A DNA stretch of 58,365 bases, taken from positions 1 to 58,365 of the forward strand of contig JAFLTO010000017.1 in NCBI GenBank assembly GCA_022510425.1, given 5' to 3'. Numbering within the stretch: the stretch's first letter is position 1; each line of letters starts with the position of its first letter. Under the pieces are notes generated by a model that had not been told where the DNA came from, made no database searches, and was given only the letters and a program-made list of their open reading frames with translations. Shown here piece after piece: positions 43,157 to 51,850 of this stretch. Position numbers and translations under genes: made by a program. This DNA is from Muribaculaceae bacterium (GTDB lineage: Bacteria; Bacteroidota; Bacteroidia; Bacteroidales; Muribaculaceae).

Positions 43157-44623
43157 TTATGAAGCTGTTGCAGGATTGGAAGTTGCATCATTCACTGCAG
43201 GGGTTGGGGCTGAAATGGGTGCATCAGCTTTCGTAGAGGCAAGTGGTTTGGGATATTTAGGCAACCCGGTTCTTCCGGCACTTTGGAAAGTTGGAGTCAA
43301 TTCAGGAGGCAACACTTTGGAAAGGTGAGCGAAAATCATGATTATAACTGCATAGACCACCTGGGTTATGGCTGTGGAATGAAGCACATTGTCAAGACCC
43401 ACCAACGGGCTCGCGATACCACCGAACACATAACCTATAAAACCCAACAAAGCGGATGCATCTCCTGCATAGAGTCTGCCTTCATTCATTGCCAGGGTGT
43501 TCGACATTGTAAAAATCATTCCAACACAGAAAATGATACATATATTCCAAGCCTCATAGACCCAGACATTGTCTAATAAGAATAGACATATTCCCTGTCC
43601 GATTGTCAGGAACATAATTCCCCAGCCAGCAAATACTGCTGCTTTTTTCAAAGGTTTGAAAGTGAGGGCTGTCGTGGCTCCCACGGCTATGAAAATTGCA
43701 TTGAACCCCATGAAGAGGCCGAACTGCAATTGAGTGAAATGATAATGATCCTGTATGATGAAAGGGGCTGCAGATACATAAGCGAAAACCAAACCCAATG
43801 CTGCACCTTTCAATGTGGAGTGAATCATAAACCGTTTGTTCTTTATCAGATAGCCGTAATTTTCAAAGGCAATCCAGAACGGGCCTTGCACTCTTCTTTG
43901 TTTTGGCAAAGATTCTTTAAGAGCTGGAGCCAGAATCAAGAGAAGGATGCTGAATCCGAACAGAATCCAGAAAATACCTCTCCAGCCGATGCTATGGGAA
44001 ACAAAACCTCCGAGCACGGGGGCACTTGCGGGGGCGAAACCATTTATAGCTCCTACCAGGGCCATCACCTTTGCCAAAGCCTGTCCCTTATAAAGGTCGG
44101 CAGGGATTGTTCGCGCAAGGAAATAACCGCCGGATGCGCCGAATCCTTGCACGAGTCTCCACCAGATAAATTCCCAAATGCTCTTTGACCAGATACTGCA
44201 GATAGCTCCGACAGCGAAGACAACCATGGCGATATAAAGGATTGGCTTCCTTCCCCACCTGTCGCTGAAAGGACCGAAAAGCATCTGTCCGAGCCCCAAT
44301 CCGATCATTCCGAATGTCAATCCCAACTGACAAGTAGATACCGAGCAATGGAAAGCTTTGCACATCACCGGCAATGTCGGGATATACATGTCATTTACGA
44401 AAGATCCGAATGCACTCAGAAGAACCAGGTAAATAATTATAAACCAATAATACCCTCCTGAAGTGGGGGCGGATTGAATGGCTGCATCCGACGACGGCGA
44501 TTCCACTTCAGATGGTTTCATATCCTTCATAGGAGGCGGGCTCCAAGGATTATCCGGATTCTGAGAGGGCTCACCCGTAGGCGTATTTACCTGCTGGGGC
44601 TGTGAGGGCTTGAGATCTGACAT
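43157..44623 (-). CDS. Bcr/CflA-type MFS drug-resistance transporter
   Basis: 488 aa with about twelve membrane helices. Motif A is GPFSDRWGRKPIL, after FGMIGLGLGQMLF, typical of Bcr/CflA pumps; FVNDMYIPTLPVMCKAF is near TM1. Both termini are extended: a ~55-residue Pro/Ser-rich N terminus (NPDNPWSPPPM) and an Ala/Pro-rich C terminus, both cytoplasmic. These tails are uncommon in the family. Substrate unknown. It heads a two-gene transcript with queA, though no functional link is clear. Confidence 0.88.
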   Translation of the reverse strand: MSDLKPSQPQQVNTPTGEPSQNPDNPWSPPPMKDMKPSEVESPSSDAAIQSAPTSGGYYWFIIIYLVLLSAFGSFVNDMYIPTLPVMCKAFHCSVSTCQLGLTFGMIGLGLGQMLFGPFSDRWGRKPILYIAMVVFAVGAICSIWSKSIWEFIWWRLVQGFGASGGYFLARTIPADLYKGQALAKVMALVGAINGFAPASAPVLGGFVSHSIGWRGIFWILFGFSILLLILAPALKESLPKQRRVQGPFWIAFENYGYLIKNKRFMIHSTLKGAALGLVFAYVSAAPFIIQDHYHFTQLQFGLFMGFNAIFIAVGATTALTFKPLKKAAVFAGWGIMFLTIGQGICLFLLDNVWVYEAWNICIIFCVGMIFTMSNTLAMNEGRLYAGDASALLGFIGYVFGGIASPLVGLDNVLHSTAITQVVYAVIIMIFAHLSKVLPPELTPTFQSAGRTGLPKYPKPLASTKADAPISAPTPAVNDATSNPATAS

Positions 44624-44747
44624 TGGTATTTTCTTTATAATCCGTAAGTTATAAAAAATCTTTTCTCAAAATTGATGTAAAATTACACTAATTTTTTGAA
44701 TCGGAAACCACTTCAGATCAAATTCCCCCTATATGCACTATTTTCGT

Positions 44748-44755
44748 TATATTTG
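44748..44755 (+). promoter_or_regulatory. -7 box of lysS
   Basis: TATATTTG followed by CA, an exact TAnnTTTG match. It ends only 17 bases before the lysS ATG, implying a leader of about 11 bases. No clear -33 TTTG. Confidence 0.55.
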
Positions 44756-44772
44756 CACTATATTCGATAATT

Positions 44773-46329
44773 ATGGCAAATCAAGAACTCAACGAACAAG
44801 AAATAGGTCGCAGAAACAGTATGCAGGCATTGCGCGACCGCGGTATCGAACCATATCCCGCAAAGGAATTCCCGGTGACAGGTTATTCCAAAGAAATAAA
44901 AGAAAACTTTAAAGACGATGAAGAGCCCAAACGGGAAGTTTCAGTGGCCGGTAGAATCATGAGCCGCAGAATCATGGGTAAAGCTTCATTCCTGGAGCTT
45001 CAGGACAGCGAAGGAAGAATCCAGGTTTATGTGAGCCGTGACGATATCTGTCCCGGCGAAGACAAAGATTTCTATAATGTAGTGTTCAAGAAATTGCTTG
45101 ACATAGGAGACTTCATCGGAGTGAAAGGTTATGTTTTCCGCACCCAGATGGGAGAGATTTCTATCCACGCTCAAGAGATAACAGTGCTTTCAAAGAGTCT
45201 TCGACCACTACCTATCGTTAAATTGAAAGATGGTAAAGCTTATGACGCTTTTTCTGATCCCGAGCAGCGTTATCGTCAAAGATATGTCGACCTTATAGTG
45301 AACCCCGGGATCAAGGAAATATTCTTGAAAAGGACAAAGATGTTCAATTCCATGAGGGAATATTTTAACTCCCACGGGTATGTGGAGGTGGAGACACCGA
45401 TACTTCAAAGTATTCCCGGAGGAGCTGCCGCACGTCCTTTCATCACCCATCACAACGCTCTTGACATACCTCTCTACCTTCGTATTGCCGATGAATTATA
45501 TTTGAAGCGTCTTATCGTGGGTGGATTTGAAGGAGTGTATGAATTCTCAAAGAATTTCCGTAACGAAGGTATGGACCGCACCCACAATCCGGAATTCACC
45601 TGTATGGAAATATATGTGGCTTATAAGGACTACAATTGGATGATGGATTTCACTGAAAAAATGCTTGAGAAAATCTGCATGGACGTGAATGGTACAACCG
45701 AGGTGCAAATCGGCGACAATCTGATTTCATTCAAAGCTCCCTATCCTCGAGTTACAATGGCTCAGGCTATCCTTGATAAAACAGGGTTCGATATCAACGG
45801 TAAGTCGGAAGATGAGTTACGTGATTTCTGTAAGAAAAACGGAATCGAGGTTGACGAATCGTTTGGCAAAGGAAAGTTGATCGATGAGATTTTCGGTGAA
45901 AAATGTGAGGGTAGTTATATCCAGCCCACATTCATCATAGATTATCCCATAGAGATGTCACCGCTCACCAAGAGACACCGCAATAATCAGGAACTTACGG
46001 AACGTTTCGAATTAATGGTGAACGGAAAGGAGCTTGCGAATGCCTACTCAGAGCTCAATGACCCTATTGACCAATATGAACGCTTCGTGGAACAGATGAA
46101 ACTTGCCGACAAGGGTGACGATGAGGCTATGATTATAGACGGAGATTTTATCCGCGCTTTAGAATATGGCATGCCCCCGACATCGGGTATGGGTATCGGT
46201 ATGGATCGTCTGGCAATGCTAATGACGGGTCAGTCGGCTATCCAGGAAGTATTGCTTTTCCCTCAGATGCGTCCTGAGAAGAAACAGGAAAATGGTGAGG
46301 ATACAGCTGATGATAATGCTGCCGAATAA
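44773..46329 (+). CDS. lysS: Lysyl-tRNA synthetase (class II)
   Basis: 518 aa. It charges tRNA-Lys with lysine using ATP. The N-terminal OB-fold ([24 protein letters not shown]) binds the anticodon. Class II motif 1 is near 195 ([19 protein letters not shown]), motif 2 is [20 protein letters not shown] near 260, and motif 3 is [13 protein letters not shown] near 470. The next gene, gpsA, starts on the base where lysS ends, which implies coupling. Confidence 0.97.
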   Translation: MANQELNEQEIGRRNSMQALRDRGIEPYPAKEFPVTGYSKEIKENFKDDEEPKREVSVAGRIMSRRIMGKASFLELQDSEGRIQVYVSRDDICPGEDKDFYNVVFKKLLDIGDFIGVKGYVFRTQMGEISIHAQEITVLSKSLRPLPIVKLKDGKAYDAFSDPEQRYRQRYVDLIVNPGIKEIFLKRTKMFNSMREYFNSHGYVEVETPILQSIPGGAAARPFITHHNALDIPLYLRIADELYLKRLIVGGFEGVYEFSKNFRNEGMDRTHNPEFTCMEIYVAYKDYNWMMDFTEKMLEKICMDVNGTTEVQIGDNLISFKAPYPRVTMAQAILDKTGFDINGKSEDELRDFCKKNGIEVDESFGKGKLIDEIFGEKCEGSYIQPTFIIDYPIEMSPLTKRHRNNQELTERFELMVNGKELANAYSELNDPIDQYERFVEQMKLADKGDDEAMIIDGDFIRALEYGMPPTSGMGIGMDRLAMLMTGQSAIQEVLLFPQMRPEKKQENGEDTADDNAAE

Positions 46330-47333
46330 TGGAAAATTTAGGTAAGATTGCAGTTATAGGGTCTGGGAGCTGGGCCACAGCCTTGGCTAAATTGATTCTC
46401 AATAACAATTCGCGTATCAACTGGTATATAAGGAGTTCCGAAAGAATTGAGGAATTCATCAGACTGCATCGTAATCCGGTTTACCTCAGTGATGTGTCGT
46501 TTGATACGCATCGTATTGATTTTTTCTCAGATATCAATGCGGCTATTTCAGGAGCAAAGACTATAGTTATTGCCATTCCCTCGCCATATTTCAAGGACGA
46601 AGCGGAAAAAATCAACGTCGCTATGGCCGACAAGAATATCGTTTCCGCCGTAAAGGGTATAGTGCCGGGTGACAATCAGATAGTAACTGACTGGTGTGCC
46701 TCCCGATTTGGTTGTGCCGACAACAATCTTTTGGTGATCGGAGGTCCCTGTCATGCCGAAGAAGTGGCTTTGGATCATTTGAGCTATCTCACCATCGGTT
46801 GTCACGATCCGATCAAAGGCACCAATTTTGCACGCACCATTTCGAGTGCCCGTCTCAAAACAATCGTTTCTTTGGATGTGGCCGGTATCGAATATGGTGC
46901 AGTATTGAAAAATGTGTATGCAATAGCGGCCGGTATTATCGATGGCATGAAAGCCGGCGACAATTTCAAGGCAATGCTCGTGTGCAATGCTATCCGGGAA
47001 ATGAGACGGTTTATTGATGTGGCCGCTCCCATGAATTGTGATAGGGATATCGACCGCTCGGCTTATCTGGGTGATTTATTGGTGACTGCTTACAGTATAT
47101 TCTCCCGTAACCATAATTTCGGTGCCATGATCGGAAAGGGTTATAGCGTGAAAAGCGCTATGATGGAAATGGAGATGGTGGCCGAAGGTTATTATGGCAC
47201 CCGTTGCATGCATGACATCAATGATGAAAAATATAATGTGGAGATGCCGATTCTAAATTGTGTCTACCGGATTATTTATGAAGGGAAGAACCCGCGTCAG
47301 GCCTTCAGGGCAATTGCCGACACTTTCTCTTGA
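46329..47333 (+). CDS. gpsA: Glycerol-3-phosphate dehydrogenase [NAD(P)+]
   Basis: 334 aa. It reduces dihydroxyacetone phosphate to sn-glycerol-3-phosphate for phospholipid synthesis. The NAD(P) fold begins AVIGSGSWATALAKL. SAVKGIVPG near 97, IGGPCHAEEVA near 135 and the catalytic Lys region GAVLKNVYAIAAGIIDGM near 190 are present. ARNH-type end motifs are replaced by SRNHNFGAMIGKGYSV near 260. It directly follows lysS (one-base overlap), followed by pgi. Confidence 0.94.
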   Translation: MENLGKIAVIGSGSWATALAKLILNNNSRINWYIRSSERIEEFIRLHRNPVYLSDVSFDTHRIDFFSDINAAISGAKTIVIAIPSPYFKDEAEKINVAMADKNIVSAVKGIVPGDNQIVTDWCASRFGCADNNLLVIGGPCHAEEVALDHLSYLTIGCHDPIKGTNFARTISSARLKTIVSLDVAGIEYGAVLKNVYAIAAGIIDGMKAGDNFKAMLVCNAIREMRRFIDVAAPMNCDRDIDRSAYLGDLLVTAYSIFSRNHNFGAMIGKGYSVKSAMMEMEMVAEGYYGTRCMHDINDEKYNVEMPILNCVYRIIYEGKNPRQAFRAIADTFS

Positions 47334-47437
47334 TTTCTTTGAACCTTCCATATTTGAGGATTGTTTTCTAAGAAGTGATTCAGAATTTTATTCCGATAAA
47401 TTTCGGCAACAATAATAACAATTATAAAAACAAAATT

Positions 47438-48781
47438 ATGAGATCTATAGAACTTAACATTCAAGACGCTGTCTTCTTTGCAGAAAAACAATACGAAGCC
47501 AATCAGGCTAAGGCTGTGGATGCTATGACCACCCTTGAAAACGGCACCGGTGCCGGTGCTGATTTCCTTGGATGGCTGCATCTGCCTTCAGAGACTCCTA
47601 AATCTCTTTTGGAAAGTATTAACAAGACGGCTGCTCGTCTTCGTGAGAAATGCGACTATGTGGTGTGTATAGGTATCGGAGGAAGTTATCTTGGTGCAAA
47701 AGCTGTGATTTCAGCTTTATCAGACAATTTCGCTGATTTCTACGGCCCCGCTCCAAAGAATCCGAAGATTGTGTATGCAGGTCAGAATATCAGCGAGGAA
47801 TATACGGCAGAACTCGAAAAACTTCTTGAAGGCAAGAAATTTGGTATCATAGTGATTTCCAAGTCAGGCACCACTACCGAACCTGCAATCGCATTCCGTA
47901 TTTTCAAGGAATTGCTCGAAAAGCAGGCCGGCAAGGATGCAGCCAAAGACCTTATCGTGGCTATAACTGATGAAAAGAAGGGTGCGCTCCGAACTCTGGC
48001 AACTCAGGAGGGTTATGAAACTTATGTTATCCCTGACAATGTGGGTGGACGTTTCTCAGTGCTGACACCGGTGGGACTTCTCCCGATTGCTTGCGCAGGT
48101 TTCGATATCGAAAAACTTGTGCACGGCGCAGCTGAAATGGAGGAAACCGCAAAGCATCCGGGTGCTGAAAATCCTTGTGAAATATATGCACGTCTGCGTA
48201 ATGCTCTTTATGAAAGCGGCAAGAAGATCGAAATACTCGTCAATTATAATCCTAAACTCCATTATTTCGCTGAATGGTGGAAACAGCTCTATGGTGAAAG
48301 CGAAGGTAAAGATAGCAAAGGTATATTCCCGGCTTCCGTGGATCTCACCACCGACCTTCACTCTATGGGCCAATGGATTCAGGAAGGTGAACGCACCATC
48401 TTCGAGACTGTGCTTTCAGTTAAGAAGCCTGCCATCACTCGTCGGATTCCACAGGATGCTGCCAACCTTGACGGAATAAACTACCTCGCCGGTAAGAATA
48501 TCGACGAAGTTAACAAAATGGCGGAACTCGGCACAAAGATAGCACATGTAGACGGAGGAGTGCCTGTAATCAAGATAGAGCTCAACGCTTTGGAAGAAAA
48601 TACACTTGGCCAACTTATCTATTTCTTCGAGAAAGCTTGTGGCATCAGTGGATATATGCTTGGAGTGAATCCTTTCAATCAGCCGGGAGTTGAGGCTTAC
48701 AAGAAGAATATGTTCGCACTCCTTGAGAAACCGGGATATGAAGCTGAAACAGCGGCGATTAAATCAAAATTAAACAAATAA
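47438..48781 (+). CDS. pgi: Glucose-6-phosphate isomerase
   Basis: 447 aa from the ATG at 47438; the upstream in-frame ATG at 47375 adds a low-complexity Asn-rich stretch and is not conserved. It interconverts glucose-6-phosphate and fructose-6-phosphate. Signatures: [19 protein letters not shown] near 78, [17 protein letters not shown] near 140, [18 protein letters not shown] near 205, and the C-terminal [15 protein letters not shown] with the catalytic Lys. The short ~445-aa form is the usual bacterial type for Firmicutes and Bacteroidetes. Confidence 0.96.
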   Translation: MRSIELNIQDAVFFAEKQYEANQAKAVDAMTTLENGTGAGADFLGWLHLPSETPKSLLESINKTAARLREKCDYVVCIGIGGSYLGAKAVISALSDNFADFYGPAPKNPKIVYAGQNISEEYTAELEKLLEGKKFGIIVISKSGTTTEPAIAFRIFKELLEKQAGKDAAKDLIVAITDEKKGALRTLATQEGYETYVIPDNVGGRFSVLTPVGLLPIACAGFDIEKLVHGAAEMEETAKHPGAENPCEIYARLRNALYESGKKIEILVNYNPKLHYFAEWWKQLYGESEGKDSKGIFPASVDLTTDLHSMGQWIQEGERTIFETVLSVKKPAITRRIPQDAANLDGINYLAGKNIDEVNKMAELGTKIAHVDGGVPVIKIELNALEENTLGQLIYFFEKACGISGYMLGVNPFNQPGVEAYKKNMFALLEKPGYEAETAAIKSKLNK

Positions 48782-48806
48782 TAGATTCTGATAATTATCG
48801 TTTTGT

Positions 48807-48841
48807 ATATATGAGAGGTTATTTCCTCTAATATATATTTT
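48807..48841 (+). terminator. Terminator after pgi
   Basis: Stem ATATATGAGAGG / CCTCTAATATAT with one mismatch and a six-base loop, followed by ATATTTTG. It abuts the TTG start of the next small gene. Confidence 0.6.
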
Positions 48842-49109
48842 GAGAAAGATTATTCAGAAAATAAAAAACTGGTTATCAGGACTGTCATTCCGCACCGGAG
48901 TGATAGTCCTGTTATCTTGTATCCCATTTTATGCGATTTCCTTCGCTCAGTTTGCTTTGCCCGTCTCCATAGGGCTTAAAAGTGCGTTATGGGTAATTTT
49001 CTTCGGTTTGGCAAAGACTGCGCAATATTCTGGCATTTGTATTTTAGGAGTGAAGGGCATGGAGAGATTAAAAGAGTGGTGGAAATCAAAACGTTCATAT
49101 GAACCATAA
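48840..49109 (+). CDS. Small two-helix membrane protein ('transporter suffix'-like)
   Basis: 89 aa. A basic start (RKIIQKIKNW) is followed by two membrane helices (GVIVLLSCIPFYAISFAQFAL; ALWVIFFGLAKTAQYSGICIL) and a charged end (MERLKEWWKSKRS). It resembles the short 'transporter suffix domain' proteins of Bacteroidetes, with moderate certainty. No ATG is available; TTG at 48840 is the best start. It overlaps the DUF418 gene by eleven bases, so coupling is likely. Confidence 0.6.
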   Translation: MRKIIQKIKNWLSGLSFRTGVIVLLSCIPFYAISFAQFALPVSIGLKSALWVIFFGLAKTAQYSGICILGVKGMERLKEWWKSKRSYEP

Positions 49110-50316
49110 CGGCGCTCCGGTAGAGGGTAAGCAGCGGCATGTGATTTTGGATGCATTAAGAGGATTTGCCCTTCTTGGCATCTGTATGGCCAATTATCCC
49201 GAATTCTCTCTCTATTCCTTTTTGGAATCTGCTCCAAAGACTTTATTCCCCACAGCAGTGATCGACACCGTCGCTCAGTGGTTTCTCTATATTTTTATCG
49301 ACGGGAAGTTTTACACCATCTTTTCATTATTGTTTGGTATAGGTTTCTCGATAATTCTTGAAAACAATCGTAAACGAGGAGCCAACGGCACTTTGATATT
49401 CTATCGCCGGATGTTTTTCCTCTTGCTTATAGGTTTTGCCCATTTGATTTTGATATGGAGCGGTGATATCTTGATGCTTTACGCCTTGGTGGGAATGACA
49501 CTTCCGTTGTTTCTAAGATGTAAAGACAAGACACTCCTGATCTGGGCTTTCATATTCCTGGCAGTGCCTGTGGTAATTGATTATATATGCCAGTTCACCG
49601 GGGTTTATCTTTCAAAAAGATTGGTGGAATGGCAATGGCTTCTATGTGATCGGTTCGGAATAACGGAAGAGAATTTTGCATATTGGTTGGCTGATGCTAA
49701 GAGCTATCATGATATGCATAATTTCCTGTTGATGGGAGCTGTGGAAAGGATGCAGGAATTTGTAGACGGTAACCGTTATTTCAAGGTTTTGGGCTTGTTC
49801 TTGATAGGTTTCTGGTTGGGAAGGAACAGGGTATTTGCCCGTCTTGAAGAGTTCAGACCTTTATTGAAAGGAATTTCTCTATGGGGACTGTTAGTGGGAC
49901 TGCCTTTGTCTGCCATTTATGCATGGAGTGCCATGAAGGGTAAGCCATTCGGTTTTGGCACACACTCGCTTTTTTATTTCATAAGTGTCTATCTCACCTC
50001 TTTCGGATATATCTCACTCTTCAGCCTTTTATATTTAAAATATAAGGAATCGAGGTTCTGGCAGATAATGGCGTTTCCGGGACGGATGGCCCTGACTAAT
50101 TATATAGGGCAATCGGTGATGGGAGTTCTGATATTCTATGGTGTAGGTCTTGGCATAGGTGCTCAGGTAGGGCTCATTTATGGAGAGATGATAGCCCTGA
50201 CAGTCTTCATCTTTGAAATAGCTTTCAGTAGCGGCTGGTTGCAATTTTTTCGATTCGGTCCACTCGAATGGATCTGGCGCTGCCTCACCTACCTCCGTAT
50301 ATTCTCTCCCATCTGA
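49099..50316 (+). CDS. DUF418 (YeiB-like) membrane protein
   Basis: 405 aa, about ten membrane helices. VILDALRGFALLGICMANYPEFS at the start is the heparan-alpha-glucosaminide/YeiB-type N terminus. FIDGKFYTIFSLLFGIGFSIILEN follows near residue 70, and the DUF418 C-terminal half contains GRMALTNYIGQSVMGVLIFYG, then FSSGWLQFFRFGPLEWIWRCLTY. Probably an inner-membrane acyltransferase-like protein; function unproven. The preceding 89-aa membrane protein overlaps its start. Confidence 0.9.
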   Translation: MNHNGAPVEGKQRHVILDALRGFALLGICMANYPEFSLYSFLESAPKTLFPTAVIDTVAQWFLYIFIDGKFYTIFSLLFGIGFSIILENNRKRGANGTLIFYRRMFFLLLIGFAHLILIWSGDILMLYALVGMTLPLFLRCKDKTLLIWAFIFLAVPVVIDYICQFTGVYLSKRLVEWQWLLCDRFGITEENFAYWLADAKSYHDMHNFLLMGAVERMQEFVDGNRYFKVLGLFLIGFWLGRNRVFARLEEFRPLLKGISLWGLLVGLPLSAIYAWSAMKGKPFGFGTHSLFYFISVYLTSFGYISLFSLLYLKYKESRFWQIMAFPGRMALTNYIGQSVMGVLIFYGVGLGIGAQVGLIYGEMIALTVFIFEIAFSSGWLQFFRFGPLEWIWRCLTYLRIFSPI

Positions 50317-50339
50317 GACCATCATATTGACAAACTAAA

Positions 50340-50858
50340 CTATTTAGGGTCTACCCAATGCCCTCCAATCATCTGAATCACCTCTGAACTCGATGAAATC
50401 TTGTCTACCAACATTGCACCTCTTACATAAGTTACCAACTCAACTTCGCCATCTACAAAGTCTGACCCTTTCTCTATTTCATAACTAATAGATACCTGAT
50501 ATTTTTCTAAATCAGTGTTATAACCCCATCTATATTTGGTGGACAATATTTTACCTACCCTAAGATTATAAAATATAATCAAAGAATATTGTGAGAAATC
50601 AATATCTTGGTTCATGAACTCTTCGTTTCCGAAAATCTCATCTTCAGGTAATTCGGAAATTGAGTTTACAACATACACATTTTCATTTATAATAGGCAAT
50701 CCCTGCGATTCAGAATAATAAAATTCTTTCATGACAGGATTAAAAGTTTCAATTACAGGCAAAGGAATATAAATGGGGGAAGTGTCATTTTTATTGCATG
50801 AACAAACACATAATGACAGGCCAATCAAGGTAAAAATCAAATATGTAATCTTTTTCAT
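50340..50858 (-). CDS. Small lipoprotein, paralogue of the next
   Basis: 172 aa with a lipoprotein signal ending CVCSC-NKN. The mature part shares with the 167-aa neighbour the lines ISELPEDEIFGNEEF, DIDFSQYSLIIFYNLRVGKI, and VELVTYVRGAMLVDKISSSSEV. It is mixed alpha/beta with no motif I can place in a named family. The pair looks like a tandem duplication, 48 bases apart and cotranscribed. Confidence 0.75.
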   Translation of the reverse strand: MKKITYLIFTLIGLSLCVCSCNKNDTSPIYIPLPVIETFNPVMKEFYYSESQGLPIINENVYVVNSISELPEDEIFGNEEFMNQDIDFSQYSLIIFYNLRVGKILSTKYRWGYNTDLEKYQVSISYEIEKGSDFVDGEVELVTYVRGAMLVDKISSSSEVIQMIGGHWVDPK

Positions 50859-50906
50859 TATCTATGCCTTCTTAAGTTCATAATATTCCGTCACAATCCA
50901 AAGGTA

Positions 50907-51410
50907 TCAATAAGACAACCGGAATTCAACTTCCGAGTTTTCTGATATTTTTGAAACCAATATTGCACTCCTGCAATAAGTAAAAAGATCTACTGTTTCA
51001 TCTTTTACTCCTGAATCCGACTCCGAGTTGTAAGTTATTGAAAAAATTATTATATCATTTTCGAAATCTTTTGCATAGTTGTAGGTATAACTTTCAACGA
51101 CGCCTTGTACTTTATAATAAACAAGAAGCATTGTATATTTTTTGAAATCTATACCGCTCTCTTTTAATTCTGCCAAACCTATAAGATCCTCTTGCGGGAA
51201 TTCACTTTCAGAATTAATCACCAGTTTTAAATTTGGCATTTCTTTAAGCTCCTCTTCCGAAATTTCATTCCTGTCAAAAACATATTTTAGTGCATCATAC
51301 TCTTTCTCTATAGGCAAAGAATGATAAATCATCTCATTTTTATGATCGCAAGAAGGGAATCCTAATAAGATGCCAATAAAAAATAAATTCAAATAATTAA
51401 TCTTTTTCAT
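50907..51410 (-). CDS. Small lipoprotein, paralogue of the downstream one
   Basis: 167 aa from the ATG at 51410; the longer in-frame start at 51488 lies in the upstream gene and lacks a signal. The lipobox is GFPSC-DH. It shares the pattern EFPQEDLIGLAEL, GIDFKKYTMLLVYYKVQGVV and VDLFTYCRSAILVSKISENSEV with its neighbour. Function unknown. It overlaps the 3' end of the upstream membrane-protein gene by 14 bases. Confidence 0.75.
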   Translation of the reverse strand: MKKINYLNLFFIGILLGFPSCDHKNEMIYHSLPIEKEYDALKYVFDRNEISEEELKEMPNLKLVINSESEFPQEDLIGLAELKESGIDFKKYTMLLVYYKVQGVVESYTYNYAKDFENDIIIFSITYNSESDSGVKDETVDLFTYCRSAILVSKISENSEVEFRLSY

Positions 51411-51708
51411 TATCTTTATTTCCTTGGTAAATTCTATACTTTTGATTGTGAAAAGCAGTATTAATTCTATACAGATAAATGGTAACAATTATGGCAAAGA
51501 AGATAGCAAACAAACCTGAACACCCTCTCATTACAAGATAAGTTTCTTGAGAAAGAGTTTCGAACCATAAAAGCATAATTATTAATAAAACGATACTAAC
51601 TGAGATAAAGGATAAAGCTGTATATTTCAATTTTCTATTGGCTGGGGAATTAATAATTTTGTACCATTCTTCTTTTTCCTTGTCGTTAGCATAAATAGGT
51701 CTAAACAT
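51397..51708 (-). CDS. Small two-helix membrane protein
   Basis: 103 aa. A charged N terminus (YANDKEKEEWYKIINSPANRK) is followed by two membrane helices, YTALSFISVSIVLLIIMLLWF and LVMRGCSGLFAIFFAIIVTIYLY, and a charged tail. No family recognised. It heads the transcript with the two small lipoproteins, overlapping the first by 14 bases. Confidence 0.7.
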   Translation of the reverse strand: MFRPIYANDKEKEEWYKIINSPANRKLKYTALSFISVSIVLLIIMLLWFETLSQETYLVMRGCSGLFAIFFAIIVTIYLYRINTAFHNQKYRIYQGNKDNEKD

Positions 51709-51850
51709 TCCTATGATTATTTTTTAATAAATATTATTGATTTTTTGAATTAATAAAATTAACCATTTCTCCCGAATTCCCGCAACCAAAAACGATTTAT
51801 GGACTTTTTTAAAGCATAGTAAAAAATAGTTCAAATAGTTATATTTTGTT

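Noticed and set aside
51411..51488. Earlier start for the 167-aa lipoprotein
   Set aside because: It would lie inside the preceding membrane-protein gene and remove the lipoprotein signal from the N terminus.
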